This document shows positions 1-13,329 of a stretch of DNA of 64,000 nucleotides, piece after piece (positions within the stretch are counted from its first letter, which is position 1; every line of letters starts with the position of its first letter). The translations under genes and the position numbers were made by a program. The notes beneath the pieces were generated by a model. The model saw only the letters and a list, made by a program, of their open reading frames with translations. It did not search any database and was not told the origin of the DNA. The stretch is from Bolinopsis microptera (lineage: Eukaryota > Ctenophora > Tentaculata > Lobata > Bolinopsidae), in NCBI RefSeq assembly GCF_026151205.1, contig NC_087078.1:2942175-3006174 (forward strand), written 5' to 3'.

Positions 1-2176
1 CAGAAATTTAAAAAACTTTACCCCCCGTACGGGTTTTTTTTTTTCCGGGGGAGGGGGAAAATTTTTTTAGTTTTAAAAAAAGGCTTCTGCCTGTCCCAAA
101 CCCTCCCTAAAAAAATCAAGTTTTGACCCTCAACCAAACCCCCCTCCCGGGGCCCCTCCTCCAAGGGGGGGCCCCCGCCCATCCCAAAAAGACCGGGAAA
201 ACCAAACAAAAACCCAGAAATTTAAAAAAACTTTACCCCTGTAGTCTTTTATGTTCCGGGGAAAATTTGGGGCAGTTTTTTGTTTAAAAAAAAAGGGTTT
301 TTTGCCTGTCCCAAAAAACCCCATAAAAATCCCAAATTTCGACCCCTCAAAAACCCCCCTCGGGCCCCTCCAGGGGCCACGCCCCATCCCCAAAAAGAAA
401 CCCAAATCCCCCCCAAAAAACCAGACTTTTAAAATCTTTACCCCTGTAGTGCCCTTTTTTTTTCCGGGGTAGGGGGGGACAGGGTTTTTTGTTTTTAAAA
501 AAGGGTTCGCCTGTCCCCAAAACCCTCATAAAAATCAAATTTCACCCCTCACCCACTCGGGGGCCCCTCCCAGGGGGCCCCGCCCATCCCAAAATGACCG
601 AAATCCCCAAAAACCAGACTTTTAAAAAAATTTTCCCCTGTAAATGCTTTAAAAATTTTCCCCGGGGAGGTGGGACCTGTTTTAGTTTAAAAAAAGGGTT
701 CTGCCCTGTTCCCCAAAACCCTCATAAAAAACAAGTTTTCGACCTTTTCAAACCCCTCGGGGCCCCTCCCAGGGGGCCCCGCCCATTCCCAAAAAACCGA
801 AATCCCCGCTAAATCCCGAATTTAAAATCCCTTTTCCCCTGTAGTGCTTTTTAATTCCGGGGTAGGTTGGGACATTTTTTAGTTTAAAAAAGGGGTTTAT
901 TTCCCTTCCAACCCTTAAAAAATCAAGTTTCGACCTCTTTAAAACCCCCTCGGGGCCACCCCAGGGGGCCCCGCCCATCCCAAATGGGCCGAAAACCCCC
1001 TAAATCCCAAATTTAAAAAAAACTTTACCCCTGTAGTGCTTTTTAAAGTTTCCCGGGGAGGTGGGACATGTTTTTAAATTTTTAAAAAAAAAGGGTTTCT
1101 GGGCCCCGTCCCAAAAACCCCAAAAAAATCAAGTTTTCGACCCCAACCCCCCACACGGGGGCCCCTCCCCGGGGGGCCCCGCCCAACCCAAAAAAGACCA
1201 AAAACCAGCTAAAATCCCCGACTTTAAAAAACTTTAAACCCCCGTAGTGCTTTTTTTTTCCGGGGTAGGTGGGACATGTTTTAAATTTAAAAAAAGGCTT
1301 TTCCTGGTTCCCCCCAAACCCTCAAAAAAACCCAAATTTTTGCCCCCCCAAAACCCCTCGGGCCACCCAGGGGCCAAAGCCCCATCCCAAAATGAAACCC
1401 AAACCCCCTAAAAACCAAACCTTTTAAAAACCCTTTTCCCCCCGTATGCTTTTTTTGTTCCGGGGAGGGGGACAAGTTTTAATTTAAAAATGGGTTCCCG
1501 CCATCCCAAACCATCATAAAAATCAAATTTCGACCCCCTCAACCCCCCTCGGGGCCCCCCCAGGGGCCACGGCCCCCTCCCAAAAAAGGGCCGGAAAACC
1601 AGTAAAACCAGACTTTAAAAAAAATTTTCCCCTGTAGTGCTTTTATGTTCCCGGGGGAGGTGGGGCATTTTTAGTTTAAAAAAGGGTTCGCCTTTTCCCC
1701 AAAACCCTCATAAAAATCAAGTTTTTGACCCCCCCTCAAAAACCCCCTCGGGCCCCCCCAGGGGGGACCCCAACCCCCAAAATGAAACCCAAATCCCGCC
1801 CAAAACCAGACTTTTAAAAATCTTTACCCCTGTAAATTTCTTTTTATTTTTTCCGGGGGGGGTGGGACATGTTTTTTGTTTTAAAAAAGGGTTCTGGCCC
1901 CGGGCCCAAACCATCAAAAAAAATTTCCCTTCGACCCTTTAACCCACTCGGGCCACCCCGGGGGCCCCGCCCCCCCCCCAAAAAGACCGAAATCCCGCTA
2001 AAATCCCGACTTTAAAATCTTTACCCCTGGTTTTGGCCTTTTTTTTTCCCGGGGGAGGGTGGGAAAATGTTTTGTTTTAAAAAAAAGGCTTCTGCCGGGC
2101 CCAAACCTCATAAAAAAACAAGTTTTTGACCTCTCAACCCACTCGGGGCAACCCCCCAGGGGGCCCCCCCATCCCC

Positions 2177-2235
<59 letters not shown>

Positions 2236-5200
2236 GGGAAAAAAAAAAAAAAACCCAGCTAAATCCAACTTTTAAAATCTTTTCCCCCCGAAATGCCTTT
2301 TATGTTCCCCGGGGTAGGTGGGCCCTGTTTTTTGTTTAAAAAAAAAGGGGTTTTGCCAGTCCCCAAAAACCCCATAAAAATCAAGTTTCGACCTCCAAAC
2401 CCCCTCGGGCCACCCCCAAGGGGGGCCCCGCCCACCCAAAATGACCGAAATCAAGCTAAATCCAGACTTTAAAAACTTTACCCTTGTTTGGGTTTTTTTG
2501 TTTTTCCCGGGGGAGGGGGGACATGTTTTTTGGGGTTAAAAAAGGGGGTTTGCCTGTCCCCAAAACCCTCATAAAAAATCAAGTTTTGACCTCTCAACCC
2601 ACTCGGGGAACTCCCAGGGGCCACGGGCCCCTCCAAAAAAGGGGCCGAAAAATCCAGCTTTAAAACCAGACTTTAAAAAACTTTTCCCCTGGTTTTCTTT
2701 TATTTTTTCCCGGGGAAAGGGGGGACTGTTTATAGTTTAAAAAAGGGTTTTTTGCCTGTTTCCCCCAAACCCCATAAAAAAACCAAATTTCGACCCCCTC
2801 AAAACCCCTCGGGGCCACTCCCAGGGCCACGCCCCCTCCCCAAAATACCGAAATCCAGCTAAATCCCCAACCCTTTTAAAATTTTTTACCCCGAAATGCT
2901 TTTAAGTTCCGGGGATGGGAAAATGTTTTTAGGTTAAAAAAGGGTTTTTTTTGCCTGTCCCAAACCATCTAAAAATCAAGTTTTCGGGCCTCCCCAAACC
3001 CCCTCGGGGGGCCCCTCCCAAGGGCCCCCCCACCCCCAAAAAGACCGAAAACCCCGCTAAATCCCCGAAAATTTTAAAAACTTTACCCCTGTAGTCTTTT
3101 AAGTTCCGGGGAGGTGGACCTGTTTTAGTTTAAAAAAAGGGTTCTGCCCTTTTCCCCCCCCATCATAAAAATCAAGGGTTTTGACCTCTTTAAAAAACCC
3201 CCGGGCCACTCCCAGGGCCCCCCCAACCCCAAAATACCCAAATTTCCCCCCTAAAATCCAGACTTAAAAATCTTTAAAAAACCCCCGGGAGGCTTTTTTT
3301 GTTTCCGGGGGAGGTGGGACATGTTTTATTTAAAAAAGGTTTTTCTGGGCCCGTCCCAAACCCCTCAAAAAAATCAAAATTTCGAAAAACCCCTCCCAAA
3401 CCCCCCCGGGCAACTCCCAAAGGGGCCCCGCCCCCTCCCAAAAATTACCGGGAAAAACCCCTAAATCCAACTTTAAAAACTTTTTTCCCCTGTAAATGCT
3501 TTATTTTTCCGGGGTAGGTTTGGGGCCCGTTTTAGTTTAAAAATGGGGTTTGGGCCCTTCCCCCAAAACCCAAAAAAAAAATCAAGTTTCGACCTCTCAA
3601 CCCACCGGGCCCCTCCCAGGGCCACGCCCCTCCCAAAATACCCAAAACCACTTTAAAACCAACTTTAAAATCTTTTCCCCCCGTATTTCTTTATGTTCCG
3701 GGGTTGGGGGGGGACATGTTTTTGTTTTAAAAAAGGGGGGCTTTCCCCTCCCCCCAAACCCCTTTAAAAAATCAAGTTTTTACCTCCCCAAACCCCTTCG
3801 GGGCCCCTCCCAGGGGCCACGGCCCCTCCAAAAAAGACCGAAATCCAACTTAATCCCGACTTTAAAATCTTTTCCCCCTGTAGTGCTTTTATGTTTTCCC
3901 GGGGAGGGTTGGGAACCCTGTTTTAGTTTTAAATGGGGTTTTGCCAGTCCCCCAAACCCAATTTATAAAAATCAAGTTTCGACCTCCAAACCCCCTTTTG
4001 GGGCCCCTCCCGGGGCCACGCCCCCCCCAAAATGGAAACCCAAATCCAGCAAAAACCAGACTTTAAAAAACTTACCCTTTTAGTGCCTTTTATGTTCCGG
4101 GGGAGGTTGGGGGCATGTTTTTGTTTAAAAATTTGGGTTTTTTCTTGGGCCCGTCCCCAAAACCCTCATAAAAAAAAAAAATTTTTGACCTCCAACCCCC
4201 CTCGGGGGGCCCCTCCCCGGGGGCCCCCGCCCCCTCCCAAAATTACCGAAATCCAGCTAAAAACCAGAAATTTAAAATCTTTTAAAACCCCTTACTGCCT
4301 TTTTTGTTCCGGGGGAGGGGGGACGTTTTTAGTTTAAAAAAGGGGCGCCCTGTCCCAAACCCTCCAAAAAAAAACAAGTTTCGACCCCTTTAAACCCCCT
4401 CGGGGGGCCCCTCCCAGGGCCCCCGCCCAACCCAAAAAGACCGAAAACCAGCTTTAAAAAAGACTTTTAAAACCCTTTTCCCCCGTAGTCTTTTATGTTC
4501 CCCGGGGGGGGTGGGGGCAAAGTTTTTTGTTTAAAAATGGGTTTCTGCCTGTCCCCAAAACCCCATAAAAATCCCAAATTTTTGCCCCCTCAAAACCCAC
4601 TCGGGGGGCCCCTCCCAGGGGCCAAAGCCCCTCCCAAAAGACCGAAATCCCAGCAAAATCCAGACTTTAAAAAAACTTTAAACCCCCCTATGGGTTTTTT
4701 TTCCGGGGGGGGTGGGACCTTTTTTTAGTTTAAAAATGGGTTCTGCCTTCCCCCCAAAACCCTCATAAAAAATCAAGTTTTCGGCCTCTCAACCCACTCG
4801 GGGGCCCCTCCCAAAGGGGGGACGCCCAAACCCAAAAAACCCGAAATTTCCCGCTAAAAACCCCAAATTTAAAATCTTTACCCCCGTATTCTTTTTTTGT
4901 TCCGGGGGAGGTGGGACAGTTTTTGTTTAAAAAAAAGGCCTCTGCCTGTCCAAAACCCTCCCTAAAAAACAAGTTTCGACCTCCTTTAACCCCCTCCCGG
5001 GGCCCTCCCCCCGGGGGGGCCCCCCATCCCCAAAAAAACCCCCAAATTTCCCGCTAAAAACCCCGACTTTTAAAAAACTTTACCCCCCCGTAGTGCTTTT
5101 TTTTTTCCGGGGTAGGTGGGACATGGTTTTTTTGTTTAAAAATGTTTCTGCCCGTCCCCAAAACCCTCATAAAAATCAAATTTCCCACCCCTCAACCCCT

Positions 5201-7700
5201 CGGGGCCCTCCCAGGGGCCCCCGCCCCTCCCAAAATGAAACCCAAATCCAGCTAAAATCCAGAAATTTAAAATCTTTTCCCCTGTAGTGCTTTTATGTTT
5301 CCGGGGAGGTGGAGACATTTTTTTTGTTTTTAAAAAGGGTTCTTTCCTGTCCCCCCCCCATCATAAAAAAAACAAGTTTTTTTACCCTCTCAACCCCCCC
5401 GGCCACCCCAGGGCCACGCCCAACCCCAAAATGACCGAAATCCCGCTAAATCCAGAAATTTTAAAATTTTTTTCCCCGTAATGCCCTTTTTTTTCCGGGT
5501 AAAATGGGACATTTTTTAGTTTTAAAAAATTGTTCCCGCCCCGTCCCCAAAACCCTCATAAAAATCAGTTTCGACCTCTCAACCCACTCCCGGGCCCCCC
5601 CAGGGCCCAAAGCCCCTCCCAAAAAAGACCAAATCCACTAAAATCGAGACTTTTTAAAAACTTTACCCCCGGTTTGTTTCTTTTATTTTTCCGGGGTTTT
5701 TTGGGGGGGCATGGGTTTTTGGGTTTTAAAAATGGGGTTTCCCGCCCGTCCCCCAAAACCCCAAAAAAAACCAAGTTTTTTGACCTCTCCCCCACTCGGG
5801 CCACTCCCCCCGGGGCCACGGGCCCCTCCCAAAATACCGAAATCCAGCAAAAACCAGACTTTAAAAAACTTTACCCCCGGGAAGTGCTTTTTATGTTTTT
5901 TGGGGGAGGTGGACATTTTTAGTTTTAAAAAAGGGGTTTTCCTGCCCAAACCCTCCCTAAAAATCAAGTTTTTCCGGGCCTCTCAAAACCCACTCGGGGC
6001 CCCCCCAGGGGCCCCCCCCACCCAAAAGAAACCCAAATCCAGCTAAATCCAGGGCTTAAAATCTTTACCCCCCGTATGCTTTTAATTTTTCCCGGGTAGG
6101 GGGACATGTTTTTTGTTTTTTAAAAAGGTTTTCTGCCGTCCCAAACCTTTATAAAAACAAGTTTTCCCCCTCTCAAACCCCCTCGGGCCACTCCCCCGGG
6201 GCCACGCCCTTTCCCCAAAAAGACCCAAATCCCCCTAAAAACCAGACTTTAAAACTTAAACCCCCGTATACCCCCCTTTTTGTTTCCGGGTTTGGTGGGA
6301 CATGTTTTAGTTTTAAAAAAGGGGCCCGGGCCCGTCCCCAAAACCCTCATAAAAAACAAGTTTTTGGGCCCTCCCAAAACCCCCTCGGGGGGCCCCTTTC
6401 CCCGGGGGCCCCCCCTTTCCCAAAAAAAGAAACCCAAATCCAGCTAAAATTTCCCGACTTTAAAAAACTTACCCCCCCTAGTGCTTTTTTTTCCGGGGGA
6501 GTGGGACAATTTTTAGTTTAAAAATTGGGTTTCTGCCTGCCCAAAAACCCCATAAAAATCAATTTTTTTACCTCCCCCAACCCACTTTTGGGGCCAAATC
6601 CCCGGGGCCCACGCCCATCCCAAAATTACCGAAATCCACAAATCCAGACTTTTAAAACTTTAAACCCCCGTAGTGGGTTTTATGTTCCCGGGGGAGGTTT
6701 TTGGGGTATTTTTAGTTTTTAAAAAAGGGTTTCTGGCCCGTCCCCCCCCATCATAAAAATCAAAATTTTGGGCCTCTCAACCCACTCGGGCCACTCCCGG
6801 GGCCCCCGCCCATCCCAAAATGACCGAAATTCCCCGCTAAAACCAACTTTTAAAAAACTTTACCCCCCCCCGTAGGCTTTTATGTTCCGGGGTAGGTTGG
6901 GGCATGTTTTTAGTTTAAAAAAGGGTTCTGCCTGCCCCCCCCACATAAAAAAACAAAATTTCCCAACCCTCCCCCAAAAAACCCCCGGGCCAAAAAACCC
7001 CCAGGGGGCCACCCCCCCCCCCCCCCCAAAAGGAAACCCAAATCCCGCTAAAATTCCCGACTTTTTTAAAACTTTTAAACCCCCCCGGGGAGTGCTTTTA
7101 TGTTCCCCCGGGGTAGGGGGGACATGTTTTAGTTTAAAAAAGGGTTTCCGGCCCCGCCCAAACCAACATAAAAATCAAGTTTCGGAAAAACTTCAACCCA
7201 ACGGCCCCCTTTCCCCGGGGCCCCGCCCCTCCCAAAATTTAAAACCCAAATCCGGGTAAAAAAATTTTCCCTTTTTTAAAACTTTAAAAACCCCTGTAGT
7301 CTTTTATTTTTCCGGGGGAGGGACCCTGTTTTAGTTTAAAAAAAAGGGTTCTGCCTGTCCCAAACCATCAAAAAAATCAAGTTTCGGTTCCTAAAAACCC
7401 CAAAAACCCACCCGGGGCCCCCTCCCAGGGGCCACGCCCATCCCAAAATGACAGAAAAACCCCCTAAATCCAGAAATTTTTAAAAACTTTTAAACCCCCC
7501 CCCCCGTAGCGCTTTTAAAAGTTCCGGGGTAGGTGGGGGCCAAAGTTTTTTGGTTTTAAAAAAGGGTTCTGCCTGTCCCCCCCCAACTAAAAATCAAATT
7601 TTCGAAACCTCCCAAACCCCCTCGGGCCACTCCCCGGGGGCCCCGCCCCTCCCAAAATTTTTCTTTAAAACCAGGTTTTATTTTTCGGGGGAAAAACAAA
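1..7700 (-). repeat. Tandem satellite (about 185-bp unit), very poor consensus
   Basis: About 40 head-to-tail copies of one unit. Recognisable landmarks recur in order every 185-210 bp: GTAGTGCTTTTATGTTCCGG, then GGTGGGACATGTTTTAGTTT, then CCTGTCCCAAACC, then CAAGTTTCGACC, then CCACGCCCATCCC. The same unit is present cleanly, in the opposite orientation, at 10,491-11,025. Almost every copy here is corrupted in one style: short motifs are replaced by runs of C, A, G or T. That is the look of an uncorrected or over-collapsed long-read consensus at a contig end, not of natural divergence. All open frames in this stretch are artefacts of the low-complexity sequence; I see no gene. Confidence 0.85.
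2177..2255. repeat. Poly-A-rich tract inside the degraded satellite
   Basis: An almost pure A run broken by a few G and C bases. It sits where the GCCCATCCC part of the satellite unit should continue, so it is probably a consensus failure rather than a genomic poly-A. Confidence 0.5.
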
Positions 7701-8310
7701 AATCCAGACAGAAGGGGAATCTTAAAAAAACCCGGAAGGGGTTTAATTTTTTCCGGGGATTCCTTTTTGGGATTACTTTTCTAACAACCCACTCAATTTG
7801 AGGGAAAAGGGTTCATTTTCCATTTTTTTTAAGAATAATTTATTTCATTTTTTTTTAGGGAAAGGGTTTATGAACGCATTTTAATTCCCATAGTTTAATA
7901 AACAATCGAGCCACATTTTTGGATCTAAATTTTGGGCCCTTTCCAAAAATTTCTTTTGATTTTGAAAAAATGAGGGGTTTTAGCCCTCAAAAGACCGAAT
8001 TTCGAACATGAAAAGAGTTTAACCCCTTTGTTTTTTCGGTGATTCGATTACCTGTTCAGTGTTTAAAAGGGCCCCCCTCCAAAAAGCAAAGGGGAAACCC
8101 AAAATTTGGTGACCTATCACATAATCACCCTATCAATTTTGTTAACGAGATACATTAAATGCTTGATAACGTCGTCATTTCAAATACGTTTGGGCTCAAT
8201 TTTTCAGATCAGATACAACAATTAATTATCTGCAGTAATCTGAAATAAATGGGCGTCTAGCATGTCCGGAAAGAACAATATAGGTGATTTAATATTATAT
8301 GGGCGTAGTC
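7701..8310. other. Transition from corrupted to clean sequence; no gene seen
   Basis: The satellite ends near 7,650. From 7,700 to about 8,110 the sequence is unique but still shows homopolymer inflation (for example CAAAGGGGAAACCC). After about 8,110 it looks normal. No coding region or RNA gene is apparent. Confidence 0.5.
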
Positions 8311-10440
8311 TTTCAGAGGTACGTATCGAGAATGACTCGGACCGAAAATTTTCTAAGTCACAATTTTTCAAAGTTTTTCTGGAAACTACTTTTGTTCATG
8401 TTTCATGCTATCCTGATCATTCTGAGCCAAAAATATTTTTTTCGGTTTTCGAAGTTCGATATACGATTTTGGACTCGAGGGTCCCCTTTGTAATGCGATC
8501 TCGGAAGGCAGGCCTCCCGTTCGCAATACGAGCTCGGAAGCGGGAGCTCTGCTTTCAGAGGTACGTATCGAGAATGACTCGGACCGAAAATTTTCTAAGT
8601 CACAATTTTTCAAAGTTTTTCTGGAAACTACTTTTGTTCATGTTTCATGCTATCCTGATCATTCTGAGCCAAAAATATTTTTTTCGGTTTTCGAAGTTCG
8701 ATATACGATTTTGGACTCGAGGGTCCCCTTTGTAATGCGATCTCGGAAGGCAGGCCTCCCGTTCGCAATACGAGCTCGGAAGCGGGAGCTCTGCTTTCAG
8801 AGGTACGTATCGAGAATGACTCGGACTTAAAATTTTCTAAGTCAAAATTTAAAAAAATTTTTTCTGTAAACTACTTTTGTTCATGTTTCATGCTATCCTG
8901 ATCATTCTGAGCCAAAAATATTTATTTCGGTTTTCGAAGTTCGATATACGATTTTGGACTCGAGGGTCCCCTTTGTAATGCGATCTCGGAAGGCAGGCCT
9001 CCCGTTCGCAATACGAGCTCGGAAGCGGGAGCTCTGCTTTCAGAGGTACGTATCGAGAATGACTCGGACTTAAAATTTTCTAGGTCAAAATTTAAAAAAT
9101 GTTTTTCTGGAAACTACTTTTGTTCATGTTTCATGCTATCCTGATCATTCTGAGCCAAAAATATTTATTTCGGTTTTCGAAGTTCGATATACGATTTTGG
9201 ACTCGAGGGTCCCCTTTGTAATGCGATCTCGGAAGGCAGGCCTCCCGTTCGCAATACGAGCTCGGAAGCGGTAGCTCTGCTTTTAGAGGTACGTATCGAG
9301 AATGACTCGGACCGAAAATTTTCTAAGTCAAAATTTTTCAAAGTTTTCCTGGAAACTACTTTTGTTCATGTTTCATGCTATCCTGATCATTCTGAGCCAA
9401 AAATATTTTTTTCGGTTTTCGAAGTTCGATATACGATTTTGGACTCGAGGGTCCCCTTTGTAATGCGATCTCGGAAGGCAGGCCTCCCGTTCGCAATACG
9501 AGCTCGGAAGCGGGAGCTCTGCTTTCAGAGGTACGTATCGAGAATGACTCGGACCGAAAATTTTCTAAGTCAAAATTTTTCAAAGTTTTTCTGGAAACTA
9601 CTTTTGTTCATGTTTCATGCTATCCTGATCATTCTGAGCCAAAAATATTTTTTTCGGTTTTCGAAGTTCGATATACGATTTTGGACTCGAGGGTCCCCTT
9701 TGTAATGCGATCTCGGAAGGCAGGCCTCCCGTTCGCAATACGAGCTCGGAAGCGGGAGCTCTGCTTTCAGAGGTACGTATCGAGAATGACTCGGACTTAA
9801 AATTTTCTAAGTCAAAATTTTTCAAAGTTTTCTGGAAACTACTTTTGTTCATGTTTCATGCTATCCTGATCATTCTGAGCCAAAAATATTTTTTTCGGTT
9901 TTCGAAGTTCGATATACGATTTTGGACTCGAGGGTCCCCTTTGTAATGCGATCTCGGAAGGCAGGCCTCCCGTTCGCAATACGAGCTCGGAAGCGGGAGC
10001 TCTGCTTTCAGAGGTACGTATCGAGAATGACTCGGACTTAAAATTTTCTAAGTCAAAATTTAAAAAAAGTTTTTCTGGAAACTACTTTTATTCATGTTTC
10101 ATGCTACCCTGATCATTATGAGCCAAAAATATTTTTTTCGGTTTTCGAAGACCGCACCTACCCTTTCGATATACGATTTTGGACTCAAGAGTCCCCTTTG
10201 TAATGCGATCTCGGAAGGCAGGCCTCCCCTTCGCAATACGAGCTCGGAAGCAGTAGCTCTGCTTTTAGAGGTACGTATCAAGAATGACTCGGACCGAAAA
10301 GTCAAAATTTTTCAAAGTTTTTCAAAGTTTTTCTGGAAACTACTTTTGTTCATGTTTCATGCTACCCTGATCATTCTGAGCCGAAAATATATTTTTCGGT
10401 TTTTTGAAGTCCGTACCTACATTCGGAAGGTTGTGGATGT
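8311..10440. repeat. Satellite with 242-bp unit, about 9 copies
   Basis: The phrase CAGAGGTACGTATCGAGAA recurs at 8314, 8556, 8798, 9041, 9284 (as TAGAGG), 9526, 9768, 10009 and 10265, giving periods of 241-243 bp; the last full unit is 256 bp because of a small insertion near 10,151. Copies are nearly identical, so the array is young. The unit contains small palindromic blocks (AGGCAGGCCT, and GAGCTCGGAAGCGGGAGCTC). Identical open frames of 64-157 codons on both strands follow from the period and copy identity; I do not treat them as genes. Confidence 0.9.
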
Positions 10441-10486
10441 GAGTGGGTTGAGAGGTTGTGGAATATTGTGGATGTGAGTGGGTTGA

Positions 10487-11025
10487 GAGGTCGAAACTTG
10501 ATTTTTATGATGGTTTGGGACAGGTAGAACCCCATTTTTAAACTAAAACATGTCCCACCTACCCCGGAACATAAAAGCACTACAGGGGTAAAGATTTTAA
10601 AGTCTGGATTTTAGCTGAATTTCGGTAATTTTGGGATGGGCGTGGCCCCTGGGAGTGGCCTGAGTGGGTTGAGAGGTCGAAACTTGATTTTTATGATGGT
10701 TTGGGACAGGTAGAACTCATTTTTAAACTAAAACATGTCCCACCTACCCCGGAACATAAAAGCACTTCAGGGGTAAAGATTTTAAAGTCTGGATTTTAGC
10801 TGGATTTCGGTAATTTTGGGATGGGCGTGGCCCCTGGGAGTGGCCTGAGTGGGTTGAGAGGTCGAAACTTGATTTTTATGATGGTTTGGGACAGGTAGAA
10901 CCCATTTTTAAACTAAAACATGTCCCACCTACTCCGGAACATAAAAGCACTACAGGGGTAAAGATTTTAAAGTCTGGATTTGTCACAGATTTCAAGCTAT
11001 TTGGGATGGGCAGCCTGAGTGGGGT
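10487..11025 (+). repeat. Clean copies of the 185-bp satellite (3 units)
   Basis: GTCGAAACTTGATTTTTATG starts at 10,490, 10,676 and 10,861, so the period is 185-186 bp. The unit is the reverse complement of that in 1-7700 and shows what the uncorrupted unit looks like, including GGGATGGGCGTGGCCCCTGG. The third copy diverges after about 10,980 and fuses to unique DNA. The junction with the 242-bp satellite at 10,410-10,490 contains two copies of GTGGATGTGAGTGGGTTGAG. Confidence 0.9.
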
Positions 11026-11339
11026 GGATGTGTTACTTAGATTTTCATATCTTATAAGTGTCTTTAAAAGTATAAGTACGAGCAGTTTATTGAGACTTCT
11101 GACTGCTACCGTCGTACTACGACTCTACGACTCGTAGATTCTACAATGATAAATATTGTTAAGTACGTGCGGCGCGCAAAATCCACTACAAAATCCACTA
11201 CAAAATTCAGGGAAACGTCTTCTGGTTGTTTAAGTACTAGTATACATTCTCCGAAATATAGAGATCTTAGCGCGTAAAACCTAATTACTGCGCGCCACGG
11301 CTGTTCAGAACGTCGATTTCTGCGATTCTAATTAGACAG

Positions 11340-11660
11340 GATTACCCTAGGATTTATCCTAGCGCGTCCGAGATCTCTCGGATTTTATCAATCCTAACGC
11401 CGATCCAGTCCCCCCAGGATACCTCCGATGAATTCCTATCGCCGAGCGGCGATAGGATGTGTAAGTTCCGAGAGGCGATAGGATTTGCTCTCGGACCCGA
11501 TAGGAAATTAAAAACCTATCGGATCCGAGCGCTAATCCTAGCGGAGATAGGATTTAACAATTCCGAGTGCCGATAGGATTTGCTCTCGGACCCGATAGGA
11601 TACTCAAATCCAATAGGATCCGAGAGCAAATCCGAGAGGCGATCAATTTTCAAATATCAG
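11340..11660. repeat. Left subterminal repeats of the TIR element
   Basis: Several near-copies of a block reading GATAGGATTTGCTCTCGGA plus CCCGATAGGA (around 11,487, 11,573 and 11,605), mixed with their reverse complements (TCCGAGAGC, CCTATCGGATCCGAG). The mirror region is 13,600-13,800. Clustered subterminal motifs in both orientations are typical transposase-binding architecture in several DNA transposon superfamilies. Confidence 0.55.
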
Positions 11661-11954
11661 GACCGATATAATTGGAATACGACGCATATCTAACTGTAGG
11701 TTGAAACTTCATGCTTTCTGTCAGTTAACTTCAGGATCATATCATCGCTTTATCTTAAGTTGATCCACGGTTGCCTGCAGGTTACAACAACATGGAGGTT
11801 GTTTAGGTTAAATTAAGTAGATAAATGATAACTTGAAGCTAACTTGTAGTTCTCTATTGTTATGAATACTGAGATCAAACTATCAATCTACAGGCTATCG
11901 TCAAACATGTTGCAAGGCGTCATCTTCAGTGACATAAGCCCTCAATAAATGAGT

Positions 11955-13072
11955 TAAATCCAGGATACTTTGTAGTACTCTTCAAGTTAACTTCAAGATA
12001 CCTTATAGCTAGTACTCTTCAAGTTAACTTCAGGTTACCTTGTAGTACTCTTCAAGTTAACTTCAGGATACCTTGTAGTACTCTTCAAGTTAAGTTCAGG
12101 ATACCTTGTAGTACTCTTCAAGTTAACTTCAGGATATAACCTTGTAGTACTTTTTGAGTTAACTCTAGGATACCTTGTAGTACTCTTCAAGTTAACTTCA
12201 GGATACCTTGTAGTACTCTTCAAGTTAACTTCAGGTTACCTTGTAGTACTCTTCAAGTTAACTTCAGGATACCTTGTAGTACTCTTCAAGTTAACTTCAG
12301 GATATAACCTTGTAGTACTTTTTGAGTTAACTCTAGGATACCTTGTAGTACTCTTCAAGTTAAGTTCAGAATACCTTGTAGTACTCTTCAAGTTAACTTC
12401 AGGATATAACCTTGTAGTACCTTTTGAGTTAACTCTAGGATACCTTGTAGTACTCTTCAAGTCACCTTCAGGATAACTTGTAGTACTCTTCAAGTTAACT
12501 TCAGGATACCTTGTAGTACTCTTCAAGTTAACTTCAGGATACCTTGTAGTACTCTTCAAGTTAACTTCAGGATAACTTGTAGTACTTTTTGAGTTAACTC
12601 TAGGATACCTTGTAGTACTCTTCAAGTTAACTCTAGGATACCTTGTAGTACCCTTCAAGTTAACTTCAGGATACCTTGTAGTACTCTTCAAGTTAACTTC
12701 AGGATATAACCTTGTAGTACCTTTTGAGTTAACTCTAGGATACCTTGTAGTACTCTTCAAGTCACCTTCAGGATAACTTAAGTAGTACTCTTCAAGTTAA
12801 ATCCAGGATACTTTGTAGTACTCTTCAAGTTAACTTCAGGTTACCTTGTAGTACTCTTCAACTTAACTTCAGGATACCTTGTAGTACTCTTCAAGTTAAG
12901 TTCAGGATACCTTGTAGTACTCTTCAAGTTAACTTCAGGATATAACCTTGTAGTACTCTTCAAGTTAACTTCAGGATAACTTGTAGTACTTTTTGAGTTA
13001 ACTCTAGGATACCTTGTAGTACTCTTCAAGTTAACTTCAGGATACCTTGTAGTACTCTTCAAGTTAACTTAA
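11955..13072. repeat. 33-bp minisatellite (33/36-bp units)
   Basis: About 33 copies of a unit containing CCTTGTAGTACTCTTCAAGT plus TAACTTCAGGATA. Length variants are 33 bp or 36 bp (extra TAA in GGATATAACC), so the minus strand stays open over long stretches and would encode KSTTRYPEVNL repeats. I see no promoter, splice or codon evidence that it is translated. Degenerate relatives extend leftward to about 11,700. Confidence 0.85.
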
Positions 13073-13329
13073 GAATATATTCTAATCAATTTAGAGCAGA
13101 TAAGAATGTTTCAGATAGATCTTAGAATGAAACAACAAAGCCCTTTCAGACAAAACTTTGTAGCTATTCTAAGCCATGTTATTCTGACATTTGGAAACAT
13201 TTCCTTGCGTTTGAACATAGACTATATTGCTAAGGATAAAATGCTATTCTTAATAACAACTGCAATTCTGAAAAAGCCATTCACAATTTCTTCTGTTCAG
13301 TAAAACAATTCTTCGGAAATATAACAAAA

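Noticed and set aside
1-7801. Many open frames of 60-177 codons on both strands
   Set aside because: They arise from a corrupted C-, A- and G-run satellite; translations are Pro/Lys/Gly-rich, repeat with the satellite period, and have no family features.
8262-9852. Frames of 64-157 codons within the 242-bp satellite
   Set aside because: Identical in each unit and present on both strands; a consequence of near-identical repeats.
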